A program made the translations under genes and the position numbers. A stretch of 8,023 nucleotides of DNA, from positions 1 to 8,023 of the forward strand of contig JAUSIF010000192.1 in NCBI GenBank assembly GCA_030648135.1. Direction: 5' to 3'. Of this stretch, positions 1-5,702 are shown in pieces; position 1 is the stretch's first letter; every line of letters begins with the position of its first letter. Below the pieces are notes generated by a model, which did not search any database, was not told the DNA's origin, and saw only the letters and a program-made list of their open reading frames with translations. The stretch is from Xanthobacteraceae bacterium. GTDB taxonomy: Bacteria > Pseudomonadota > Alphaproteobacteria > Rhizobiales > Xanthobacteraceae.

Positions 1-6
1 CTCCTT
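1..6 (-). promoter_or_regulatory. Shine-Dalgarno sequence of a gene beyond the left edge
   Basis: Read on the minus strand, the last bases of the window are CAATAAGGAG, ending in a strong AAGGAG core exactly at the edge. A start codon 5-9 bases further would fall outside the window, so the gene itself cannot be seen. A six-base match can arise by chance; its position at the end of an otherwise gene-free stretch makes it plausible. Confidence 0.35.
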
Positions 7-244
7 ATTGCTTCAGAATCCGCAAAAATCCCGCCCAGCTCGCTGCTGTCCTTCATCCCAGCTGCCTTTCTCGCATAGCTTGCCAAATCATTTTCTATTC
101 CTGACGGACAGCCCTCTGCACCCAGTCTCCGGCTCTTTTCTCCAGAAAATGGGAATATTGCGGAAGACACGCAGAGATTTTCGGCACAACAGACTAGGGA
201 CTTTCCGATTTCGGAGGGCAGAGACAACCCGCTTAGCGCAAGAA

Positions 245-261
245 GCCCGCCAACGGCGGGC
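245..261 (-). terminator. Probable rho-independent terminator of tRNA-Gln
   Basis: GCCCGCC and GGCGGGC form a perfect 7-bp G+C-only stem with a 3-base loop. On the minus strand the stem is followed by TTCTT, a short T-rich run. It lies 44 bases beyond the 3' end of the minus-strand tRNA-Gln, the usual place for a tRNA terminator. The T run is short and interrupted, so termination may be incomplete. Confidence 0.55.
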
Positions 262-305
262 CTCCTCGCGACATTGAGATGAAAATCTCTAGAGCCTGGA
301 CTGGC

Positions 306-380
306 TGGCTGGGGCGCCAGGATTCGAACCTGGGAATGGCGGAATCAAAATCCGCTGCCTTACCACTTGGCTACGCCCCA
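306..380 (-). tRNA. trnQ: tRNA-Gln (anticodon TTG)
   Basis: On the minus strand this 75-base stretch folds as a complete tRNA. The acceptor arm pairs TGGGGCG (380-374) with CGCCCCA, followed by discriminator G and a genome-encoded CCA (308-306). The anticodon stem is GCGGA/TCCGC with loop TTTTGAT, so the anticodon is TTG, reading CAA (and CAG by wobble) as glutamine. The T arm is CCAGG-TTCGAAT-CCTGG. The D arm contains AAGTGGTAAGGC. It is transcribed divergently from tRNA-Pro. A promoter match lies about 10 bases upstream of the mature 5' end and a terminator-like hairpin lies downstream. No insertion or split of the 3' end by a mobile element is visible. Confidence 0.97.
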
Positions 381-389
381 ACGCGCCGA

Positions 390-418
390 AATGTGCCGCG
401 CTTGATCGCAGGGTTCAA
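390..418 (-). promoter_or_regulatory. Candidate sigma-70-type promoter for tRNA-Gln
   Basis: On the minus strand, TTGAAC (418-413) and CACATT (395-390) are separated by exactly 17 bases. The -35 match to the alphaproteobacterial TTGAC-type element is good; the -10 match is moderate. The mature tRNA 5' end at 380 lies 9 bases after the -10 element, which would leave a leader of only a few bases. The call rests on position and spacing only. Confidence 0.45.
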
Positions 419-446
419 CGCCTGCTTTTACGCGCGGTTCTTCGTC

Positions 447-474
447 TTGTAGCGCCGGGACCGGACTGCTAAGA
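447..474 (+). promoter_or_regulatory. Candidate sigma-70-type promoter for tRNA-Pro
   Basis: TTGTAG (447-452) and CTAAGA (469-474) are separated by 16 bases and lie 12 bases upstream of the mature tRNA 5' end at 487, so transcription would begin near 481. Both hexamers are imperfect matches. It sits back to back with the candidate promoter of tRNA-Gln; the two -35 elements are about 28 bases apart and do not overlap. Confidence 0.35.
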
Positions 475-486
475 GCACACGCCAGT

Positions 487-563
487 CGGAGTGTAGCGCA
501 GCCTGGTAGCGCACCTCGTTCGGGACGAGGGGGTCGCAGGTTCAAATCCTGCCACTCCGACCA
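487..563 (+). tRNA. trnP: tRNA-Pro (anticodon CGG)
   Basis: This 77-base stretch folds as a complete tRNA. The acceptor arm pairs CGGAGTG (487-493) with CACTCCG, followed by discriminator A and an encoded CCA (561-563). The anticodon stem is CCTCG/CGAGG with loop TTCGGGA, giving anticodon CGG, which reads the proline codon CCG. The T arm is GCAGG-TTCAAAT-CCTGC. The D arm has AGCGCAGCCTGGTAGCGC, typical of bacterial tRNA-Pro. CCG is a common proline codon in high-G+C alphaproteobacteria, so a dedicated CGG isoacceptor is expected. The gene stands alone, and I see no clear T-rich terminator directly after it. Confidence 0.97.
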
Positions 564-728
564 TTGCCCACCACCAGATGATCATGACGATGGGCGACGC
601 GGCGACGCCCGCGCCGCATCCGGAGTTTCGGCTTTACGCCCGTGCAGACACGGGCGTCCGTGAAGTCCGCCCAGTCATACCGCCTTCAGATCGTCGGCGG
701 CGGTACGCAGCGATGACCGACGGCCGGA
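564..728. other. Spacer between tRNA-Pro and cspA with two hairpins
   Basis: No gene is seen here. The spacer is shared by the end of the tRNA-Pro transcript (plus strand) and the end of the cspA transcript (minus strand). It holds two perfect inverted repeats: ACGCCCGTG/CACGGGCGT (9-bp stem, 4-base loop, 636-657) and TACCGCC/GGCGGTA (7-bp stem, 14-base loop, 678-705). A third, GGCCGG/CCGGCC at 722-738, overlaps the cspA stop codon. None is followed by a T run on either strand. They may stabilise mRNA ends or assist Rho-dependent termination, but they are not classical intrinsic terminators. Confidence 0.5.
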
Positions 729-935
729 TCAGCCGGCCTTGAGATTGCCCGCGGCGGTCTTGCCGCGATCAGTCGTCACGACGTCGTAGGACACCTTCTG
801 GCCCTCGACGAGGGTCGACAGTCCCGCTTGTTCGACGGCGCTGATATGAACGAACACGTCACGCCCGCCGTCGGACGGCTGGATGAAGCCGTAGCCCTTC
901 TGCGGGTTGAACCACTTCACGGTGCCGGTAGCCAT
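729..935 (-). CDS. cspA: Cold-shock protein, CspA family
   Basis: This 68-residue protein is a single cold-shock domain, a five-stranded OB fold that binds single-stranded RNA/DNA and acts as a cytoplasmic RNA chaperone. Both nucleic-acid-binding motifs are intact: RNP1 K13-G-Y-G-F-I18 and RNP2 V27-F-V-H-I31. The N-terminal MATGTVKWFN is the family hallmark. Length is typical for rhizobial Csp proteins. The ATG at 935-933 is supported by AAGGA at 948-944, eight bases upstream. The gene is monocistronic, with its own long upstream region (to 1234) shared with the divergent metallo-hydrolase. Whether this paralogue is cold-induced, growth-phase-regulated or constitutive cannot be read from the protein; alphaproteobacteria usually carry several. 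The family assignment is near certain; the exact paralogue name is not. Confidence 0.96.
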   Translation of the reverse strand: MATGTVKWFNPQKGYGFIQPSDGGRDVFVHISAVEQAGLSTLVEGQKVSYDVVTTDRGKTAAGNLKAG

Positions 936-1234
936 TGAGTCTTTCCTTCAGATGTTCGCGCCTGCAAAGCGCGGCCGGGCGGGAATCGCTCGGCTTCAGG
1001 ACAACCAGATTTTCGGAGAGCGCCTTGCAGGTGCAGCCATGGGCAGCGGCCCTAATTCGGCGGGCCGAAATTCGATTGCTGGGGGAAAAAGAGAACCTAA
1101 TCGGCGCTCCACGTCAAGCGTGGATCTTATCCACCTCCTGACCCCCATCTCCGCCCCGGTCACCCCTTGAGCCCGTATTCGCCGTCGTTTCATGCGAGAC
1201 TTGCAATAGCTGCCCTTGATCGTTTGAAGAGCCT
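936..1234. promoter_or_regulatory. Divergent promoter region and probable cspA leader
   Basis: This 299-bp gap separates cspA (minus) and the metallo-hydrolase (plus) and contains no gene. On the minus strand a TTGACG at 1117-1112 could be a -35 element, but the sequence 17 bases on (TCTCTT) is a poor -10, so the start site is uncertain. If it is used, the cspA leader would be about 145 bases, similar to the long leaders known for cold-shock genes. Possible hairpins are TTCGG/CCGAA (1056-1069), TCCACG/CGTGGA (1108-1124) and GTGGAT/ATCCAC (1120-1134). The last two share bases and exclude each other. TTATCCACC at 1127-1135 matches the DnaA-box consensus at 8 of 9 positions. No strong promoter for the plus-strand gene was found. 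Confidence 0.4.
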
Positions 1235-2149
1235 ATGGCCGACGAAATCCCCTTCGACCGCACCTTCGAAACGGCTCCGGGCCGGGCCGAGCGTGTTGCG
1301 CCCGGTGTGCGCCGCATTCTTGCTCCCAATCCTGGCCCGTTCACCTTCACCGGGACCTGCACCTATGTGATCGGCGAGAGGCGCGTCGCGATCCTGGATC
1401 CGGGCCCGAACGATCCTGCTCATGTCTCCGCCCTGCTCGAGGCCGTGCGCGGCGAGACGGTCGAAAATATCCTGGTCACCCATACCCATCGCGATCATTC
1501 CACGGCTGCGGCGGCGATCCGGGAGAGGACCGGCGCGAAGGTGTTCGCCGAGGGGCCGCACCGCGCCGCGCGTCCTTTGCATCTCGGCGAAACCAATCCG
1601 ATTGAGGCGGGCGCCGATCGAGACTTTGTGCCGAATGTCCGGCTCCGCGATGGCGATGCGGTCGAGGGTCCGGGTTACGTGCTGGAGGCCATCGCAACCC
1701 CGGGCCATACCGCGAACCACCTCGCCTTCGCGCTCAGGGGAGCGAACTGCCTGTTCTCGGGCGACCATGTCATGGCCTGGTCGACCTCGATCGTCGCCCC
1801 GCCCGACGGCGCCATGGGCGATTACATGGCTTCGCTCGAAAAATTGCGCGCCCGGCCGGAGACGTTCTATCTGCCGGGTCACGGACCGCCCGTGCGCGAT
1901 GCACATGCCTTCCTCGATCGCCTCATTGCCCATCGCGGCGCGCGCGAGGTCGCGATCCTGCGCCGGCTGGAGCGCGGCGAGGCAGATATCCCGAGCCTGG
2001 TGCAGGCGATCTATATCGGTCTCGATCAACGCCTGATCCATGCGGCCGCGCTCACCACGCTCGCGCATCTGGAGGATCTCGTCAGCCGCGGACTGGTTGC
2101 GACCAAAGGACCGCCCACACTCGCAGGTCGCTATCGCTTGCCGCGTTGA
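1235..2149 (+). CDS. Metallo-beta-lactamase-fold hydrolase, LACTB2-like
   Basis: This 304-residue protein has a metallo-beta-lactamase fold followed by a small winged-helix-like C-terminal domain. The dinuclear metal-binding set is complete: T-H83-T-H85-R-D87-H88, then H158 in PGHT, D177 in SGDH and H216 in LPGHGPP. The C-terminal segment (about 235-304, with IYIGLDQRLIHAAALTTLAHL) resembles the helical tail of the LACTB2 / glyoxalase-II-like branch. There is no signal peptide, so it is probably cytoplasmic. The natural substrate is unknown: relatives include thioester hydrolases and, for human LACTB2, a single-strand endoribonuclease. A true beta-lactamase is unlikely because there is no export signal. 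The ATG is preceded only by a weak GAAGAG. It is divergent from cspA and ends 12 bp from the convergent DUF1499 gene. Confidence 0.9.
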   Translation: MADEIPFDRTFETAPGRAERVAPGVRRILAPNPGPFTFTGTCTYVIGERRVAILDPGPNDPAHVSALLEAVRGETVENILVTHTHRDHSTAAAAIRERTGAKVFAEGPHRAARPLHLGETNPIEAGADRDFVPNVRLRDGDAVEGPGYVLEAIATPGHTANHLAFALRGANCLFSGDHVMAWSTSIVAPPDGAMGDYMASLEKLRARPETFYLPGHGPPVRDAHAFLDRLIAHRGAREVAILRRLERGEADIPSLVQAIYIGLDQRLIHAAALTTLAHLEDLVSRGLVATKGPPTLAGRYRLPR

Positions 2150-2161
2150 TCGAGATGTGGA

Positions 2162-2944
2162 TCAGCGCGCGCGCCGGCGCGCTTCGTTGAATTCGGCGAG
2201 GAAGGTCTCGATGCGACGGGCGTTCGAACCGAGATCGTGGCTGCCATAGCGCGAAGCCGATCGCATATCGATCCGCACGCCTTTTTCGATCGCACGAATG
2301 CGAATTGCGACATCCTCACGAAAACCCATGACCAGGGTGCGCGCTATCGCCTCGATGCGACCTTCGCGCTGGCCACCACGCGGTGTGATGCTGTCGAGCA
2401 CGCGCCATCCCCGCCGCTCCATGATCAAGAGCGCGACGTTGAATGCCTCGTCTGGACCGGCGTCGATCTCGAGTGGCTTCACGGCTGGATAGGCGGCGCG
2501 CTGGAGCCGGGCGGGCCGCTCGCCGGGATAAGCGATCGGATTGGCTCCGCTCGGCCTTGCGGAGGCGACCGCCAGGAACCTGGGCGGGTCGGAAGGATCA
2601 GTCGTCACGTCGCTGATGGCGGGAAGGTTGGCGCCGCGGGCGAACTCGAAGGCGGGATAGGCAAGCACCGCAAACCCGATCACGCAGGCGCTGATCGCTC
2701 GGCCAAGGCCGCGCAAGCCCTCGTTCCAAATCACGATGAAGGCGGCGATGGCGACGAGCACGCCCAAGAGCGCGACGCCAAGTCCGGCCGCGAGCGTGAC
2801 ATAGGCAATCTCGTATTCGACCACGCCGAAGCGATGGAGCACGATCGCGAGCAGCACCACCGGCAGTGAGAACGCGGCGATGCGCCGGCTGAGGGTCGCA
2901 AGCCAGGTGATCCGTACTTCGACATAAAGCCAGCGGCGGATCAT
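2162..2944 (-). CDS. DUF1499 family membrane protein
   Basis: This 260-residue protein has three predicted membrane helices at about residues 22-38, 48-72 and 84-102, then a soluble domain (about 107-255) that fits the DUF1499 family. Recognisable family features are DVTTDPSDPPRF (112-123), ERRGW (176-180), EGRIEA (194-199), GFREDVAIRI (207-216) and RIDMRSASRYGSHDLGSNARRI (224-245). The biochemical role of DUF1499 is not known, and nothing nearby reveals it. The ATG at 2944-2942 has GGAG eight bases upstream. It lies 95 bp after the acyl-CoA ligase on the same strand, so the two could be co-transcribed, although no linking signal is visible. Its arginine-rich end (ARRRAR) is encoded by a perfect 14-base G+C palindrome at 2169-2182 that could form a hairpin between the convergent genes. 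Confidence 0.88.
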   Translation of the reverse strand: MIRRWLYVEVRITWLATLSRRIAAFSLPVVLLAIVLHRFGVVEYEIAYVTLAAGLGVALLGVLVAIAAFIVIWNEGLRGLGRAISACVIGFAVLAYPAFEFARGANLPAISDVTTDPSDPPRFLAVASARPSGANPIAYPGERPARLQRAAYPAVKPLEIDAGPDEAFNVALLIMERRGWRVLDSITPRGGQREGRIEAIARTLVMGFREDVAIRIRAIEKGVRIDMRSASRYGSHDLGSNARRIETFLAEFNEARRRAR

Positions 2945-3039
2945 GCCTTCGACTCCGCCAACGATTGGCCTGAACTCGACTCCTTAGCCATTCCCCTCCC
3001 CGCAACTAGCCGCGTGTTACCAACGTTACGTGTTCTCTT

Positions 3040-4674
3040 TCATTCGGCGGCGGTCGGCAAGCGATAGTCGCGGAAGCGCTCGCGCAAAGTCGTCTTCTGG
3101 ATCTTCCCGGCGGCAGTGTGCGGGATTTCGTCCACGAAGACGACGTCGTCGGGAATCCACCATTTTGCAATCTTGCCTTTCATGAACCCCAGGATATCGG
3201 ATTTGGACGCGGGGTGACCCGGCTTGATGACGACGACCAAGAGCGGCCGCTCGTCCCATTTCGGATGCGTGACGCCGATCACCGCGGCCTCGGCCACATC
3301 GGGATGGCCGATCGCGAGATTCTCGAGGTCGATCGTGGAAATCCATTCGCCGCCCGACTTGATCACGTCCTTGGCGCGGTCGGTGATGCGCATGTAGCCG
3401 TGCTGGTCGATGGTGGCGACATCGCTGGTGTCGAAGAAACCCTCGTGGTCGAGAATCTCGCCGCCCTCGCCCTTGAAATAGGCCCGTGCGATCGCGGGGC
3501 CCCTCACCTTGAGCCGGCCGAAGGTTTTTCCGTCCCACGGCAGTTCCCGGCCGGCATCATCGGTGATCTTCATCTCGACGAGGAAGGGCGGGCGTCCTTG
3601 TTTCTCCTGCAGATCGAGCTTGGCATCGCCCTCGAGTCCGACCACTTCCGGCTTTGGAATGCACATGCTGCCGAGCGGGCTCATCTCGGTCATGCCCCAA
3701 GCGTGGATAACCTCGACACCGTAGCGGTCCTGAAATGTCCGCGTCATCGCCCGCGGGCAGGCCGAGCCGCCGATGACCACCCGCTTCAAATACGGGAGCT
3801 TGCCGCCGGTCTGTTCGAGGTGGGCCAGCAACATCAGCCAGACCGTCGGGACGCCGGCGGAGCAGGTCACATGATAGCGTTCGAGCAACTCGTGGATCGA
3901 GGCGCCGTCCAATTTTGACCCGGGCATCACCAGGCCCGCCCCCGCCAGCGGCGCCGAAAACGGCAGCGACCAGCCATTGGCGTGGAACATCGGCACCACC
4001 GGCATCACCACCTCGCGAGAGGACAGGCCAAGCATGTCGGACGAGTTGCTCGCCAGCGCATGCAGCACATTCGAGCGGTGCGAATAAATCACGCCCTTGG
4101 GATTGCCGGTGGTGCCCGAGGTGTAACACATGCCGGCGGCGGCGCTTTCATCGAGCGCCCGCCAGACGAAATCGCCATCGACTTCACCGATCCAGTCCTC
4201 GTACGCGATGGCGCCCTTGAGCGATGTTTTCGGCATATGGGCGGCGTCGGTGAGGATCACATAGCGCTCGATCAAGGCCAGCTTGGGCGCGAGTTCCTCC
4301 AGAAGCGGCACGAAGGTCGTGTCCGCGAGCATCACGCGATCTTCGGCGTGGTTCACGATATAAGCGATCTGGTCGGCGAACAGGCGTGGATTGACGGTAT
4401 GATAGACCGCGCCGCAACCGAGGATGCCATACCAAGCTTCGAGGTGCCGCGCGGTATTCCAGGCGAGCGTTGCCACGCGGTCCCCTTCCTTCACACCGTC
4501 GCGTGCAAGTCGCTGGGCGATCTTCATGGCGCGTTCGCGAACTTCACGGTAGTTCGTCTCGACCATCGGACCCTCGACCGAGCGGGTGACGATGCGCCGG
4601 CCGCCATGTTGAGCCGCCGCATGGTCGAGAATGCGATGGCAAAGGAGTGGCCAATTCTGCATCAGGCCGAGCAT
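3040..4674 (-). CDS. Medium/long-chain fatty-acid--CoA ligase (AlkK/FadD-like)
   Basis: This 544-residue ANL-superfamily adenylate-forming enzyme activates a carboxylic acid with ATP to an acyl-adenylate, then transfers it to coenzyme A. The core motifs are all present: phosphate-binding YTSGTTGNPKG (184-194), WGMTE (326-330), TSDVA with D418, ITDRAKDVIKSGGEW (430-444) with R433 contacting ribose, and the catalytic lysine K524 in HTAAGKIQK. The opening LGLMQNWPLLCHRILDHAA and the overall length match the AlkK / medium-chain acyl-CoA synthetase branch, which also includes the methylmercaptopropionate-CoA ligases (DmdB). Substrate chain length cannot be decided by eye. There is no membrane segment, so it is cytoplasmic. 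The ATG at 4674-4672 has AGGGG five bases upstream. It is divergent from the extensin-like gene across 153 bp, and the DUF1499 gene follows on the same strand. Confidence 0.93.
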   Translation of the reverse strand: MLGLMQNWPLLCHRILDHAAAQHGGRRIVTRSVEGPMVETNYREVRERAMKIAQRLARDGVKEGDRVATLAWNTARHLEAWYGILGCGAVYHTVNPRLFADQIAYIVNHAEDRVMLADTTFVPLLEELAPKLALIERYVILTDAAHMPKTSLKGAIAYEDWIGEVDGDFVWRALDESAAAGMCYTSGTTGNPKGVIYSHRSNVLHALASNSSDMLGLSSREVVMPVVPMFHANGWSLPFSAPLAGAGLVMPGSKLDGASIHELLERYHVTCSAGVPTVWLMLLAHLEQTGGKLPYLKRVVIGGSACPRAMTRTFQDRYGVEVIHAWGMTEMSPLGSMCIPKPEVVGLEGDAKLDLQEKQGRPPFLVEMKITDDAGRELPWDGKTFGRLKVRGPAIARAYFKGEGGEILDHEGFFDTSDVATIDQHGYMRITDRAKDVIKSGGEWISTIDLENLAIGHPDVAEAAVIGVTHPKWDERPLLVVVIKPGHPASKSDILGFMKGKIAKWWIPDDVVFVDEIPHTAAGKIQKTTLRERFRDYRLPTAAE

Positions 4675-4766
4675 GAAAACCCCTGGACGTTTCCCCGGCG
4701 CCGTTCATGCGCGCCTTCAAACCCAAGGCTAGCGCGCCCGGCCCGAGACGCAAACTGCGCGGTCTT

Positions 4767-4800
4767 CGCCGCGATCCCTCCCCTTTGCCGCCGCGATCCC
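4767..4800. repeat. 12-bp direct repeat, 22-bp period, in divergent promoter region
   Basis: CGCCGCGATCCC occurs at 4767-4778 and again, identically, at 4789-4800. The two copies are offset by 22 bp, close to two helical turns, with a 10-base pyrimidine-rich spacer. They sit in the 153-bp gap between the acyl-CoA ligase (starts at 4674, minus) and the extensin-like gene (starts at 4828, plus), 27 bp upstream of the latter's start. This placement would suit a tandem operator for a regulator of either gene, but no protein partner is known. Chance repetition in G+C-rich sequence is possible. Confidence 0.4.
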
Positions 4801-4827
4801 GCCCGGCTTGGCGGTCACTTAGACTGG

Positions 4828-5586
4828 GTGAATAAAGCATCCTTGTGCCTTTTGGCCGGCGTCGCGCTTTTCGCATCGAGCGGTTTCGCGACCGAAGTGC
4901 CGTTGCCGCGCCCGCGGCCGCTGCCGGTCGCGCTTGCGCCTGCGCACCCGGTTACCCCGGCCACAACGGATAGGGGAAGACCATTAGAGCGGGCGCAAGC
5001 GGGCTTCTCGGCAACTCCGTGCACCGATCTGATTTTCGAAGATATCGTCGTTGCCGAACTGACCGACGCCATTTCCGGAATGTCCGCCGAAGCATTTTGC
5101 GGCGACGAAGCGCCCGTTCGTCTCACCGCCATCCGGCTCGCTGACGGGCAGAAGGTCGAGCTTCGTCCGCATGCGCTGCTTCGTTGCGAGACGGCGCGCA
5201 TTTTCGCGCATTGGGTACGGGACGATCTGGCGGCGGCGGCTGCCGTTTTCGGCGGCTCGATCAAATGGATCGGTGTGGCGGCGTCCTATTCCTGCCGGCC
5301 GCGCAACAATATTTCCGGCGCCCGGCTCAGCGAACATGGCCGTGCCAATGCCATCGATATCGGCGCGGTTGGCCTTGGCGACGGACGGACAATACCGATC
5401 CGCGGCGCCGAGGCACCGGCGGTGTTCATTGCGACAATGCGGCAGTCTGCCTGCCAACGGTTCGCCACGGTGCTAGGCCCGGGCTCCGACCGGGCCCATG
5501 AGCGCCACATCCATGTTGATCTTGCCAGCCGACGCGCCAATTTCCGGATTTGCCAGTGGAACATCCCGGATTGGGTGGAACCCTGA
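4828..5586 (+). CDS. Secreted extensin-like C-domain protein, probable LAS-type metallopeptidase
   Basis: This 252-residue exported protein begins at GTG 4828. A signal peptide spans residues 1-21 (NKASL, hydrophobic core CLLAGVALFA, cleavage after SGFA). A proline-rich linker follows (PLPRPRPLP, to about 47), then an Extensin-like_C domain (about 62-250). Despite the plant-derived name, the bacterial domain carries the LAS/M15-like zinc pattern: H170-G-R-A-N-A-I-D177 (H-x6-D) and H227-I-H229-V-D. This suggests a periplasmic murein peptidase. The mature protein has six cysteines (65, 91, 120, 156, 209, 242), an even number suited to disulfides in the periplasm. The frame stays open far upstream across the divergent ligase gene, so the start is chosen for the signal peptide; the ribosome binding site is weak. 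It converges on an L,D-transpeptidase gene. Activity has not been shown from sequence alone. Confidence 0.85.
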   Translation: MNKASLCLLAGVALFASSGFATEVPLPRPRPLPVALAPAHPVTPATTDRGRPLERAQAGFSATPCTDLIFEDIVVAELTDAISGMSAEAFCGDEAPVRLTAIRLADGQKVELRPHALLRCETARIFAHWVRDDLAAAAAVFGGSIKWIGVAASYSCRPRNNISGARLSEHGRANAIDIGAVGLGDGRTIPIRGAEAPAVFIATMRQSACQRFATVLGPGSDRAHERHIHVDLASRRANFRICQWNIPDWVEP

Positions 5587-5656
5587 AAATTTCCGGCAGT
5601 TTGCCTGACCAGCCGTGGGCGGCGAGATCGCAGCCTTGGCCTGCCCAAAAACGCAA

Positions 5657-5681
5657 AAGGCGCGGATCCGGTCCGCGCCTT
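5657..5681. terminator. Bidirectional rho-independent terminator
   Basis: AAGGCGCGGA and TCCGCGCCTT form a perfect 10-bp stem around the 5-base loop TCCGG. On the minus strand the stem is followed by TTGCGTTTTT, a good T-rich tail for the L,D-transpeptidase transcript that ends at 5703. On the plus strand it is followed by GCTATTGTTT, a weaker tail, 70 bp after the extensin-like stop codon. One hairpin therefore probably ends both convergent transcripts. Confidence 0.8.
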
Positions 5682-5702
5682 GCTATTGTTTAGGGCCGAA
5701 TA

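Larger units (their letters stand above)
1..305. other. Non-coding stretch left of tRNA-Gln
   Basis: No convincing gene lies here. The one open frame (positions 8-277, plus strand, TTG start, 89 codons) has a composition rich in Ser, Arg and Pro, no ribosome binding site and no recognisable motif, so I treat it as chance. The stretch is visibly less G+C-rich than the genes to its right. It carries short palindromes: TTTTCT-CC-AGAAAA at 136-149 and TCCGA-TT-TCGGA at 204-215. With the Shine-Dalgarno sequence on the minus strand at 1-6, much of it could be the promoter and leader of a gene that starts beyond the left edge, which is inference. Confidence 0.5.

Noticed and set aside
8..277. 89-codon plus-strand frame with a TTG start
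   Set aside because: It has no ribosome binding site, a Ser/Arg/Pro-rich composition without motifs, and it overlaps the probable tRNA-Gln terminator.
1190..2068. 292-codon minus-strand frame opposite the metallo-hydrolase gene
   Set aside because: The plus strand encodes an intact metallo-beta-lactamase fold with all metal ligands; the opposite frame is Arg/Gly-rich with no family features.
1235..2149. Antibiotic-resistance beta-lactamase
   Set aside because: Only the fold is shared. There is no signal peptide, and the C-terminal domain fits LACTB2/glyoxalase-like hydrolases.
2169..2182. Terminator between the convergent metallo-hydrolase and DUF1499 genes
   Set aside because: The 14-base palindrome could form a hairpin, but it lies inside the DUF1499 coding sequence and has no T run, so it is not called as a terminator.
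3118..3918. 266-codon plus-strand frame opposite the acyl-CoA ligase
   Set aside because: It is a shadow of the ligase; Asp/His/Arg-rich composition with no domain.
3982..4827. Long open frame on the plus strand, antisense to the acyl-CoA ligase and continuous with the extensin-like gene
   Set aside because: The ligase motifs on the minus strand are complete, and the antisense translation has no recognisable domain. In G+C-rich genomes the frame opposite a real gene is often open. The signal peptide at 4828 marks the true start of the secreted protein.
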